Assembly (NCBI RefSeq): GCF_031583595.1
Contig: NZ_CP134145.1
Coordinates: 3,782,001 to 3,846,000 of the forward strand
Reading direction: 5' to 3'
Length of the DNA stretch: 64,000 nucleotides
Origin: Thalassotalea psychrophila
GTDB taxonomy: Bacteria; Pseudomonadota; Gammaproteobacteria; Enterobacterales; Alteromonadaceae
Below are positions 7,498-16,099 of the stretch, one piece after another (the stretch's first letter is position 1; every line of letters begins with the position of its first letter). A model generated the notes under the pieces. That model worked only from the letters and a program-made list of their open reading frames with translations, ran no database searches and was not told where the DNA came from. The position numbers and the translations under genes are program-made.

Positions 7498-9729
7498 TTA
7501 TTCCTTTATTGTCAGTTTGTTATTAAGCTTATAATTGCTTAGGACTAATTTATGATATTGCCTTCTAGAGCAAGTTGCCAACATACACAGACCAGTGATT
7601 AACAGCATTAATACTCCAACCTTGAATAATGCATTGGCATTGGTTGCGGTTTGGGCCAATGGAATTTTTTGAGTTGAACCTTTTGGCATGGCATTAGGTA
7701 CAGGACGTTTTTTCAATATGTCAGCAAGCTTTCTACTTGGCGTTTTTTCAACGGCAACGAAACTTGTGTATTTTGATAGCAAACGGTTATTAATTGCTAT
7801 TTTTGTGATCTTATCAATGTATTGCTGTTTTTCTGCTCTGTCATTGCTGTCGTATAGCTCATAAGTAAGGTGTTTAATTTTTTGTCTTGCCCACCAAGTG
7901 GCTATTCCGGATTGCTTCATAGCACTATTAACAGGCATGTCTTGCAACCAAAGTTGCTGATTAATTTCACCGCTCACGGTCATTGGTGCAGTGTTATTCA
8001 ACAAAGAATTTGACGGCCAACGGGCACTGATAATAAGAGGCTCTGTTGCGTATAAGTCAGGAATTTTATTAGGTAATAATTCAACCTGCTCACTTGGCCA
8101 GTTAATGTTTATATCAGTCAGCATTGGTTGAGCAATGCGATTAAATAGAGCATTCATTTTTTGCTTAACTTCACCAACATTGCCAACATAACTAAAAGAC
8201 CCACGTCCAAGTTCAGCTGCGCGTTCCATAAAATGGCTATTCGGCGCACTACCGATCCCTACAGTATGCAACCTAGAATCATAAAGCTTCGATCTTATGA
8301 TACGAAATAACTGCTCTTCATTACCAACACTACCATCGGTAATAAATACTATTTGTCTAATATAGCCAGAATCAGAAGATACACCTGTAGCGGCTTTTAA
8401 TGCGCCTACCATTTCAGTGCCTCCATTGGCTTGTAAACTACTTATCCAATTAATAGCTCTATTCACAGAGCTCTTTGAGGCAAATTCTGATTGATTAAAC
8501 AGCGTTGTATAAGTTGAATTAAATTCAATGATATTGAATCTATCAGTAGGCGTTAGTTGCTTAACGGCAAAATTTAATGCTTGCTTAGCTTGTTTAATTG
8601 CAACACCGCCCATTGAGCCTGATGTATCGATGATGTAGATCATTTCTTTTGGGATAGTAATGCTAGTTTTCAGTGCTGTTGGTGGGGTGATCATAAATAG
8701 ACCATAATCATAGCCGCCTTTGCTTTCTTTAAAGTATGCAGCTTGTGGCCTGGAGCTTTCCTTTATCGTCCAATTTAGGACAAAATCACGATTCATAACA
8801 ATGCAGGAATTGGTAAGTGAAATTTTATGAGTTTGCTCTTTTTCAGAATGATTTATTTGATGATAATCGCTGTTAACTTCAGACAAGGGCAAACCAACAT
8901 CTAAATTAATTGATATAGATGCTTTTTGACCTAAATGTTCAGGTACTTGCAAAGGCGTAATTCGCGATGTATCAGGTACGGTAAAAGTATTAACAGACCA
9001 ACCTAAGCCTTGTTTTATATCTATTGGTTGAGTTTGTTGCTCTAATTGCTTTGCTGTTTGCTGTTGTTCATATTTTAGTTTTTTTTCAGTGTACTCTTTT
9101 GGAATGTACCTTGGCGTTATCGTTAATGGCAAACGTAAACTAAAAGTATTGGCAAGCAATGGTACCTGTTGCAAATAACTAATTTTAATTTTAATTATTT
9201 CACCGGGGGGAATGTTTGCCACTGAGGTAGTAAACATATTCGGCCGTTCCTGCTCAACCAAACTGGCTTTTTTACCTGCCTTTTTTGCTACATCGTAGGT
9301 TTTCTTTGCCTGTTTACGCTCTTGAATTTCGGCTTTAATAAACCGCTCGCCTATCCACATTTCCATATCATCAACGGCAGCACCTTCAGTTAAAGGAAAC
9401 ACATAAATTCCTTCTACCCAATCATTTGACGTATTGATAAAGCTTTGAGTAACAACCACTCTTGCCATCATGGCATTAACATCAATTTGATAATCACTAT
9501 CAGTAACTAAAGAGTACACTACTCCCTGCTCGCTTTTAAGAAACAAACTACCAGATTCAACAGCGCTATAATCAATTTTTTCTGAGTATTGTGTAGAACT
9601 TGAGTTTGCAGTGGTATTAGCGCTTGCATAAACAACAAAGCAGCTGACCAGCATCGAGCCGACAACAAGATAAGTAAGCCAGAGCGCCGTGCTAGTTAAA
9701 TAATATTTCAATAAGGGTTTAGGTGTCAT
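7498..9729 (-). CDS. Marine proteobacterial sortase target protein (VIT-VWA)
   Basis: The 743-residue protein has an N-terminal signal/membrane segment (about 12-36). A VIT domain (about 55-200) includes GIYVFPLTEGAAVDDMEMWIG. A von Willebrand A domain (about 360-540) has the MIDAS motif DTSGSMG (Asp368, Ser370, Ser372). The C-terminus carries a sorting signal: PLAQTAT at 690-696, a membrane helix at about 701-719, and the basic stop SRRQYHK. The order of parts matches the family of dedicated sortase substrates. The pentapeptide region reads PLAQTA, where relatives usually have an LPxTA-like sequence. The gene is followed after 2 bp by its sortase. A metal-dependent adhesive role at the cell surface is likely from the VWA domain but unproven. 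Confidence 0.93.
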   Translation of the reverse strand: MTPKPLLKYYLTSTALWLTYLVVGSMLVSCFVVYASANTTANSSSTQYSEKIDYSAVESGSLFLKSEQGVVYSLVTDSDYQIDVNAMMARVVVTQSFINTSNDWVEGIYVFPLTEGAAVDDMEMWIGERFIKAEIQERKQAKKTYDVAKKAGKKASLVEQERPNMFTTSVANIPPGEIIKIKISYLQQVPLLANTFSLRLPLTITPRYIPKEYTEKKLKYEQQQTAKQLEQQTQPIDIKQGLGWSVNTFTVPDTSRITPLQVPEHLGQKASISINLDVGLPLSEVNSDYHQINHSEKEQTHKISLTNSCIVMNRDFVLNWTIKESSRPQAAYFKESKGGYDYGLFMITPPTALKTSITIPKEMIYIIDTSGSMGGVAIKQAKQALNFAVKQLTPTDRFNIIEFNSTYTTLFNQSEFASKSSVNRAINWISSLQANGGTEMVGALKAATGVSSDSGYIRQIVFITDGSVGNEEQLFRIIRSKLYDSRLHTVGIGSAPNSHFMERAAELGRGSFSYVGNVGEVKQKMNALFNRIAQPMLTDININWPSEQVELLPNKIPDLYATEPLIISARWPSNSLLNNTAPMTVSGEINQQLWLQDMPVNSAMKQSGIATWWARQKIKHLTYELYDSNDRAEKQQYIDKITKIAINNRLLSKYTSFVAVEKTPSRKLADILKKRPVPNAMPKGSTQKIPLAQTATNANALFKVGVLMLLITGLCMLATCSRRQYHKLVLSNYKLNNKLTIKE

Positions 9730-10123
9730 AACGTTTCTCCATAGGTTATGAGCTTATTTAAGCGAAACTTTATGACCTAAAAGGTAGATAAATATGACTG
9801 ATAGATTTTGAATAATGATCAATTATGACTGACAGTACAGCACAGGAAGCAAAGTAGAAAAGAACAACTCCAATGAGCGACGCAGCCTAAGTCCATATAT
9901 TTAAGCGCCGCACTTTAAACTTATTAAAAATAAGAAGGAATTGTGAACACACAATTATCTTTAATTATATCTAGTACAAAAACTCCACGTCAGGCAAGCA
10001 GCTTGGCGTTAAGCTAGCTTTATTTAAATTTTGCCACCATTAAATGTTTCACAATTGTTAACAAATATAATTTTCTAGATATGGTTTATTTGATGTTCAC
10101 CTAAAAGAGGACTGTTACTGAAC
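9730..10123. other. 394-bp divergent intergenic region between the sortase target and a membrane protein gene
   Basis: The left third holds the repeats described at 9792-9835, about 60-105 bp upstream of the target gene. The remainder is AT-rich with small palindromes (for example around 9998-10020) and ends in TTCACAATTGTTAACAA-type sequence before the gene at 10124. No open reading frame or RNA gene could be supported here. Confidence 0.5.
9792..9835. promoter_or_regulatory. Tandem repeat box, candidate PdsR binding site (sortase operon)
   Basis: Two 10-bp units lie side by side at 9811-9830: AATAATGATC and AATTATGACT. A third copy of the core (ATATGACTGATAG at 9792-9804, compare TTATGACTGACAG at 9823-9835) lies 31 bp away. 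The same type of double unit, AATTATGACC AATTATGATG, occurs upstream of pdsR at 12509-12528. OmpR-type regulators bind direct repeats with about 10-11 bp spacing, so this is a plausible PdsR site. Binding is inferred. Confidence 0.5.
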
Positions 10124-11386
10124 ATGGAAAAGATGTTTCTACCACTCAATGGCGTTATGCAAGATAGTGCTAAGTTAACCGCAAATAACTTATCGTTAAT
10201 CTTTTGGCTTACCTGGCCATTTATACTCTTTAATATTGTTGATCCTTATCTGTTAACAGATTTAACCATTTCAAATGCACCAGCGATAGTTATATATGGG
10301 ATTGCGTTACTTTTACTCTCTGCCATTACAGCTTTTAATTGCCATCAAATATTTCTGCTAAAAAGCGAGACAAAAAGCAGTCTTAGTTGGTTGCACTGGG
10401 GAAGTAGAAATACCTGCTTTTTATTTAAGTTCTTACAATTAGGTGTTGTCAGCACCCTGTTATTTATGCCGATGATAATCGTTTCAGGGTTATTTCTTGT
10501 GAATAATTACGACAAACATTCTGCCTATATAGGCCTGTTCAACTTTTGTGCAATGCTACCGGTTGCTTATTTTATTGCTCGGTTTTCTTTAGTTCTACCT
10601 GATGCCGCGGTTGGCAAGCAACGTTCACTGCGGTGGTCATGGCGAGTGAGCAAAGGGCATAGTCTTAGGTTATTCCTATTATTAGGCTTTATTCCCGGTG
10701 TTTTAGGCTTCGCATTACATTCATTAACCGAAATCATTACCAACGAATTTATTGTTGAGTGTATTGATACTTTAATTTATCTCGTTATTGCCTTGATGGA
10801 AGTTTGTTTTTTGTCTGTTTCATATCGCTATATTGTCAACCACAATGCTGATCCTGAAAAGGCTGAAATGCCGAAACCGCAAAAAATGTCAAAAGCAGAA
10901 AAGCTCTTTAATAGCCTTATAGTGATATTGATAATTTCAATCGGGACGTTTCTGTTTGTTATTAAGAACGTTGAAACCGAGCCCTATATTGTCAGTTATG
11001 GCTTAATTAACACCGATGTGGTTGATATCAATCATCTAACAAAAGATGAGACGTTTTTTGTAACCCGTGATGGCTATGAGCAATCGATTACCCGTATATC
11101 AAAACAAATTGGCACCGAGTTTGGCATCGAAGTATATATTCCAAAGGGATACTCTGATAAACCGTTGCAGGTCGAGTCAGGTTTTATTTTTCCTAAACAA
11201 GGTTTGTTGGACCCAGAACAAGGCCGAATTTTTTCCGATCTTGAAATAATTGAATTTGAACCCGGAAGCTTTCAACCATTTAGTTATATTATTGAAGATG
11301 ATTGGGAAGCAATCGCCGGTATGTGGAAATTCCAGCTAAAAATTGATGGTGAACTAACCATTGAAAAAGAGTTTTTGCTAGAGTAA
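10124..11386 (+). CDS. Multi-pass membrane protein with DUF3859-like C-terminal domain
   Basis: I do not recognise a defined function. The 420-residue protein has about six hydrophobic segments between residues 25 and 240. A lysine-rich linker follows (MSKAEK near 265), then one more membrane helix (about 270-290) and a soluble C-terminal domain of about 125 residues. That domain resembles DUF3859: IGTEFGIEVYIPKG, a FIFPKQG strand, and a final region with EDDWEAIAGMWKFQLKIDG. It lies between the sortase pair and pdsO and has its own upstream region. It is not one of the usual dedicated-sortase genes, so its link to that system is only positional. Confidence 0.8.
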   Translation: MEKMFLPLNGVMQDSAKLTANNLSLIFWLTWPFILFNIVDPYLLTDLTISNAPAIVIYGIALLLLSAITAFNCHQIFLLKSETKSSLSWLHWGSRNTCFLFKFLQLGVVSTLLFMPMIIVSGLFLVNNYDKHSAYIGLFNFCAMLPVAYFIARFSLVLPDAAVGKQRSLRWSWRVSKGHSLRLFLLLGFIPGVLGFALHSLTEIITNEFIVECIDTLIYLVIALMEVCFLSVSYRYIVNHNADPEKAEMPKPQKMSKAEKLFNSLIVILIISIGTFLFVIKNVETEPYIVSYGLINTDVVDINHLTKDETFFVTRDGYEQSITRISKQIGTEFGIEVYIPKGYSDKPLQVESGFIFPKQGLLDPEQGRIFSDLEIIEFEPGSFQPFSYIIEDDWEAIAGMWKFQLKIDGELTIEKEFLLE

Positions 11387-11542
11387 TACAGGGGCTGAGA
11401 ATGCCACTTATTAGCTCCTAAAAAAGTTCAGGAAGCCATTATTTCTCTCCACAATAAGCTTCATTTGCTACCACACCACGCTAGTGTTTGTAATTATAAT
11501 ACACTGTATACATTCTTATATGTATAGTTACAAGCGACACAA

Positions 11543-11574
11543 AAAAGCCATTTATCTGTTGATAAATGGCTTTT
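11543..11574. terminator. Bidirectional terminator between the DUF3859-like gene and pdsO
   Basis: A perfect 14-bp stem (AAAAGCCATTTATC and its complement) closes a TGTT loop. A run of six T follows on the minus strand and four on the plus strand. It serves the converging genes ending at 11386 and 11612. Confidence 0.8.
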
Positions 11575-11611
11575 ACTTGGCGGGAGACTTTTCGGTTCAA
11601 AAAATGTTAAA

Positions 11612-12379
11612 TTACAAATTTGCTTGTTTGGCCACCTCCTCACTATCTACTTTTAATTTCATTACTACACGTCGGTCAAAGTAATTCACTTCAGAGGCGA
11701 TGGTTTCATCAACGGGGGCCATTTCACCAAAGGCATTAGTAAATATACGCTGTTCGCCTATGCCTTCATCAAGTAATAACTGCTTAACGCTGGCAATACG
11801 TTGCTCAGCTAATTGAAGGTTTAGTTGTTCATCACCTTGTTTGTCGGTATAGCCAGACAAGTCGATATTTAAGTGTGGTGAACGTTGTAAAACTTGCGCT
11901 AATGCTTTTACCTGCTGTTCATAATGAGGTTCAATTACGCTTGAGCCTGTTCTAAACATTAAGCTAACTAATATGTTTTCTACTTGCGCTTTTTCACTGT
12001 TTTCATAGCTGTTGGCAATATTCATTACTTCTTGTTGATATTGCATTTCAAGGTTTTTCATTTCACCATTATGCTTATGCTTTGCATTGGTGGCATTAAG
12101 CTGTTGTTTTTCAACTTGTATTTCAAGAGCGCTTATTTCCTCTTCTGCCAGCATGTTTTTAGCAATAAAATCGCCGGCAATAGCTGTAATGAATGCCCCA
12201 GGAGGTCCGCCAAATATCCCACCGATAATTGCGCCAATACTTACCCCTACTTTTTCTTCTGTTGGGATTTCTTCAATATGCTCAATAATGTTTTTTTCTT
12301 CTGCATACGCTTGTGGAGCAATCAAAGAGGTTGTGAGTATTAGCGAGCTAAGTGCTATTGCTGTCATTGTCTTTTTCAT
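11612..12379 (-). CDS. pdsO: Sortase-associated OmpA-like protein PdsO
   Basis: This 255-residue protein has a clear signal peptide ending AYA (about residue 26). A glycine-rich segment follows at about 44-70 (GAIIGGIFGGPPGAFITAIAG), then a coiled-coil-like stretch (about 78-125). A C-terminal OmpA-like peptidoglycan-binding domain (about 133-245) includes LSGYTDKQGDEQLNLQLAEQRIASV and FGEMAPV. A glycine-zipper-type segment plus an OmpA domain is the layout of PdsO in dedicated sortase loci. It is divergent from pdsR, with the shared promoter region at 12380-12604. It probably anchors some part of the system to the cell wall; the exact task is unknown. Confidence 0.88.
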   Translation of the reverse strand: MKKTMTAIALSSLILTTSLIAPQAYAEEKNIIEHIEEIPTEEKVGVSIGAIIGGIFGGPPGAFITAIAGDFIAKNMLAEEEISALEIQVEKQQLNATNAKHKHNGEMKNLEMQYQQEVMNIANSYENSEKAQVENILVSLMFRTGSSVIEPHYEQQVKALAQVLQRSPHLNIDLSGYTDKQGDEQLNLQLAEQRIASVKQLLLDEGIGEQRIFTNAFGEMAPVDETIASEVNYFDRRVVMKLKVDSEEVAKQANL

Positions 12380-12508
12380 AATGTTTACCTTTTTAGTTAA
12401 TGTAGATACTTAAGTTGCAGTTAAGTTTTTTTGCCCTAACTTTCAATGACTTCATTAAACTCGATAAAAATGACAATCCAATTATTCTAAAATGAACTTT
12501 TAACGCGC

Positions 12509-12528
12509 AATTATGACCAATTATGATG
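12509..12528. promoter_or_regulatory. Tandem repeat box, candidate PdsR binding site (pdsO/pdsR promoter)
   Basis: Two adjacent 10-bp units, AATTATGACC and AATTATGATG, lie in the divergent promoter region of pdsO and pdsR, 76 bp before the pdsR start. They match the double unit at 9811-9830 upstream of the sortase target gene. Control of all three transcripts by PdsR is an inference from this shared motif. Confidence 0.5.
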
Positions 12529-12604
12529 ATTAGCCTGTTATCCTTAACAATTGAAACATTTAAGATATATTGGCGTAATACAGTCCAACAACTAAGAAAA
12601 AGAG

Positions 12605-13300
12605 ATGATGAGCAAACGAATTGCAATTGTTGAAGATGATGAAGCGATCAGAGAAAATTATGCCGACGCTTTGCGTAAACAAGGCTTTGTGGTGCAAACC
12701 TATAAAAACAAGCAAACAGCTATCGATGCGTTTGAATTATCGCTGCCGCATTTAGCCATTTTAGATATAGGGTTGGAAGATGAATATGATGGTGGTTTTG
12801 ATTTATGTCGCTATCTGCGTGATAAGTCTGAAACGTTGCCGATTATATTTTTAACCGCTCGAGATTCAGATGCAGACTTAATTAGTGGCTTACGTTTAGG
12901 CGCTAATGACTATGTAAGTAAAACAATGAGCTTTGCCAATTTAAGTGCCCGTATACATGCTATTTTGAATTACCTCAAATTTATCGATAAGCCGATAATC
13001 GAAAATAAAGTAGACCGCGGCGAGCTCTGTATCAATAAAGATAGATTAAGCATTCATTGGCAAGACAAATTAATAAACACCACCATTACTGAATTTTGGA
13101 TGGTTTACTCTTTAGCTTTAAATCCAGGACATGTAAAAAATAAAGAGCAGCTAATGACAGACGCCAATATAGTCGTTGATGACAACACAGTTACCGCTCA
13201 CATCAAGCGCATTCGTAAAAAGTTTGCCTCACAAGATAGCACCTTCAATTGTATCGATACAGTATACGGTATGGGGTACCGCTGGCATGATGGGAAATAA
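12605..13300 (+). CDS. pdsR: Dedicated sortase system response regulator PdsR
   Basis: The 231-residue protein is an OmpR-type regulator. Its N-terminal receiver has the acidic pair EDDEA (Glu10-Asp12) and the phospho-acceptor Asp54 in AILDIG. It also has the conserved Thr of FLTARD and the Lys of VSKT. A C-terminal winged helix (about 130-230) has TAHIKRIRKKF and the final VYGMGYRW. A second ATG one codon later could also be the start. Its gene is followed after 12 bp by the kinase pdsS, and it is divergent from pdsO. The match to the regulator dedicated to marine sortase systems rests on the combined context and domain layout. Confidence 0.92.
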   Translation: MMSKRIAIVEDDEAIRENYADALRKQGFVVQTYKNKQTAIDAFELSLPHLAILDIGLEDEYDGGFDLCRYLRDKSETLPIIFLTARDSDADLISGLRLGANDYVSKTMSFANLSARIHAILNYLKFIDKPIIENKVDRGELCINKDRLSIHWQDKLINTTITEFWMVYSLALNPGHVKNKEQLMTDANIVVDDNTVTAHIKRIRKKFASQDSTFNCIDTVYGMGYRWHDGK

Positions 13301-13312
13301 GGGATTATCAGT

Positions 13313-15481
13313 TTGCGCTTAAGCATCACCATAAAGTTAATGTTTTTTGCCAGTTTTTTACTGGCTATTCCAATGATAGGTTACAACTATATTTGGGATA
13401 TGGAAAAACACTTGCGCAAAGGTCAAGAACAAACCTTAATGAACAATGCTAAGGCACTGGCAACAGCATTACATGAGCGCGAGAATTTATTTAATAATCA
13501 GGCCAGCTATAAAGATGCCTTGGTTAAAGGCAAAGATTTTTTTCCAAGTGAAATTACTAAAGCAATAAAGCTGGATGGGCTTGAAAATGACTGGCTCGAA
13601 CACGCTAATAGCAAAAGCATTAACCGTTATAACCACCTTAACCAAATTAACTCTACTCTTAGCGAAGCAGAAGTTAGCTTAAATTTTAGTTCGCAAATAG
13701 GTCGATATAAAGACTATGTATACGCAATATTAACAGTTACCGATGACAAGGTATTATTTCGCCCTCAAAATGCTTTATCGGTTATTGAAAATGATCATAT
13801 TGAAATAGCAACGCTTGACCAAAACCAAGAATTTTCTCGCTATGTGATAAGTAACCATAGCCCCGGATGGGTTAGCGCATTTAAAATGCCCAAAGCAGAT
13901 GTAGATACTCCCCCACAAAATGAAACCGCAATACAAGGCCAATGGCAATTAACCAAAGACGGCTATATTGTCGAACTTAGAATTAAAAAAGCATTACTCG
14001 GTGAAAAAGTAGGTTTTAGTATTACCGATGTTGACTCATTTAAAAAACCAATTCAAAAGGTTGTTATTGGCACCGCTGATACTCAAAACTCTAATGACTT
14101 AGGTACACTTACGGTGCCTTCACCCAAAATTGAAAGTATTATTAAGGCCATGGGGCGCAGCCATTCAAAAATCAGTGTTGTAGATAAGCATCAACAACTG
14201 TTAACTGAGCATGGTGATATTCAAAATGCGGCTGGAGATTGGTCTGATAATAATTTCTATCTTGAAAAAGACACTTGGTTTAGTCAAATAAGAGACTTGA
14301 TCATTAACCCTTTTTATCAATACTTTTTAACTAAACCACCAAAAATATTCACCATTGAACAGTTTGAAAATCGCCGTCATAAAAACCGTCATGTTCAGAC
14401 AGCAATTGACACCGGGAAGCTAACCTCAATGTGGTGGACCACCAATGATAATAAAGCGGTTATTTTGTCTGCGGCGCATCCGATTTATGTCGACAACCAA
14501 GTAAAAGGTGCGGTAATTGTTGAAGAAACAACCCATGGTATTCGCAGCATTCGTAATAAAGCAGTTGAAGGTATATTACTGACCAGTATTTTCATTTATT
14601 TATCGGTAGCGGCATTATTTCTATATACCCTAAGGTTGTCATTTCGTATTCGTAAACTACGTAATCAAACCGAAGCCGTAGTTGATGAGCAAGGTAAAAT
14701 AAAGTCCAACTTACCCTCTACCAAAATAAACGATGAAATTGGTGATTTATCAAAAAGTTTTACCAATATAATTAGCCAACTTGGCCAATATAATAACTAT
14801 CTACAAAATATGTCTTCACGTTTATCACATGAACTAAAAACGCCAATATCTGTGGTACGTTCATCACTTGAAATGATGGAAAACCAGCAATTACCACAAG
14901 ACAGTCAAGTTTATATGAAGCGCGCAAAGGATGGTATAAACCGTTTAAATTCAATGTTAATGGCAATGAGTGAAGCAACTCATTTAGAGCAAGCATTGGC
15001 AACATCTGAGCGTGGTGAATTTGATCTTGCCGCTTTAGTTGAGGGTTGTAGCCAAAGCTACCAACAAATATATCAGCAACAACAGTTCAATATCAATATT
15101 ACTAATAAACCCATATTTATTAACGGCTGTGATGAGCATATAGCGCAACTCTTTGATAAGTTAATATCGAACGCTGTTGAATTTAGTAACAACGGTGATG
15201 ATATTAAGGTTAATTTAGCGCTAGAAAATAGCAAGAAACAGGTTATGTTATCGATAGAAAATAAAGGCACTTTATTACCAGAAAAGATGCAGGCTAATAT
15301 TTTTGATGCCATGGTTTCTGTGCGTACTGAAGAGCAGAAAAAACAGCCTCATTTAGGCATTGGCTTATATATTTGTAAATTGATCAGCGATTATCACAAT
15401 GGCACTATCATTGCTGAAAATTTATCAGATAAAAGTGGCGTAAGGTTTATACTTACTTTACCTGTAGCCCGATTAACTTAG
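13313..15481 (+). CDS. pdsS: Dedicated sortase system histidine kinase PdsS
   Basis: This protein of 722 residues starts at a TTG placed 8 bases after AAGGGA; no ATG fits as well. A membrane helix lies at about 7-26. It is followed by an unusually large periplasmic sensor region of nearly 400 residues, a second helix at about 420-441 and a HAMP-like linker. The HisKA domain has the phospho-accepting His506 in SRLSHELKTP. A HATPase domain at the C-terminus has N-box-like LISNAVEFSN and GIGLYICKLI. The large sensor with its central stretch resembling a carbohydrate-binding fold is typical of kinases next to these sortases. The signal sensed is unknown. Confidence 0.92.
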   Translation: MRLSITIKLMFFASFLLAIPMIGYNYIWDMEKHLRKGQEQTLMNNAKALATALHERENLFNNQASYKDALVKGKDFFPSEITKAIKLDGLENDWLEHANSKSINRYNHLNQINSTLSEAEVSLNFSSQIGRYKDYVYAILTVTDDKVLFRPQNALSVIENDHIEIATLDQNQEFSRYVISNHSPGWVSAFKMPKADVDTPPQNETAIQGQWQLTKDGYIVELRIKKALLGEKVGFSITDVDSFKKPIQKVVIGTADTQNSNDLGTLTVPSPKIESIIKAMGRSHSKISVVDKHQQLLTEHGDIQNAAGDWSDNNFYLEKDTWFSQIRDLIINPFYQYFLTKPPKIFTIEQFENRRHKNRHVQTAIDTGKLTSMWWTTNDNKAVILSAAHPIYVDNQVKGAVIVEETTHGIRSIRNKAVEGILLTSIFIYLSVAALFLYTLRLSFRIRKLRNQTEAVVDEQGKIKSNLPSTKINDEIGDLSKSFTNIISQLGQYNNYLQNMSSRLSHELKTPISVVRSSLEMMENQQLPQDSQVYMKRAKDGINRLNSMLMAMSEATHLEQALATSERGEFDLAALVEGCSQSYQQIYQQQQFNINITNKPIFINGCDEHIAQLFDKLISNAVEFSNNGDDIKVNLALENSKKQVMLSIENKGTLLPEKMQANIFDAMVSVRTEEQKKQPHLGIGLYICKLISDYHNGTIIAENLSDKSGVRFILTLPVARLT

Positions 15482-15509
15482 ATAATAGTAATGTAGAAAA
15501 TATCAATTT

Positions 15510-16085
15510 ATGTGTGGACGATTTTCAGTAAATAAACAGCAAATAGAGTCATGGGTGACCAGCAATTTACTCAGTCCATTTGCGTGTGCTGATAATAGTG
15601 ACTTATGCCCTAGCCAATCGGTAAGTACTATAATAGAGACAGGTGGAGAACTTGCCCAGCAAGATACTTTGTGGGGGATAAAGCCAGCATGGGCAAATAA
15701 GTTGTTAATTAACGGACAAGCTGAAAGCATTACTGAAAAACCAACCTTTAAGCAGGCTTTTAAAAAGCAGCGCTGCCTCATTCCATTTTCAACTTGGTTC
15801 GAATGGAAAACTGATGAGCAGGGAAAAAAACAGAAATATCAGTTTGCTAATAACACCACAACGCCATTATTGATGGCAGGGATTTATTATCAAGCTAAAG
15901 ATGGTGATAAGCCTTTGCTGGTCACGTTAACCACCGAGTCTACCGAGCAATGCTCTCAATATCACAGCAGAATGCCACTAATAATTGCACCGAACTCTGT
16001 AAATGAATGGTTTAGTGATGATATAGAATTAGTTGCACCATTGCTGGCAACGATAGAGCAACCTTTCCAAATAACAGCGGCTTAA
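15510..16085 (+). CDS. SRAP domain protein (YedK/HMCES type)
   Basis: This protein of 191 residues begins MCGRFSVN. After removal of Met1, Cys2 would be the residue that forms a thiazolidine crosslink with abasic sites in single-stranded DNA. Other family marks are visible: NARSESI-like NGQAESITEKPTFK, the FSTWFEWK segment with its conserved Glu, and the HSRMPLII motif with the active-site His. The length is slightly short but complete. It follows pdsS by 28 bp but shares no obvious function. Its role is protection and repair of abasic sites at replication forks. Confidence 0.92.
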   Translation: MCGRFSVNKQQIESWVTSNLLSPFACADNSDLCPSQSVSTIIETGGELAQQDTLWGIKPAWANKLLINGQAESITEKPTFKQAFKKQRCLIPFSTWFEWKTDEQGKKQKYQFANNTTTPLLMAGIYYQAKDGDKPLLVTLTTESTEQCSQYHSRMPLIIAPNSVNEWFSDDIELVAPLLATIEQPFQITAA

Positions 16086-16099
16086 AGCAGCTTTGTGAA

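Noticed and set aside
9998..10025. Small palindromes in the gap before the DUF3859-like gene
   Set aside because: The GCTTGGCGTTAAGC-type pairs are short and overlapping, and have no second copy at a related promoter.
11984..12413. Two plus-strand open frames opposite pdsO
   Set aside because: They mirror the glycine-rich and signal-peptide regions of pdsO and have no plausible ribosome sites of their own.
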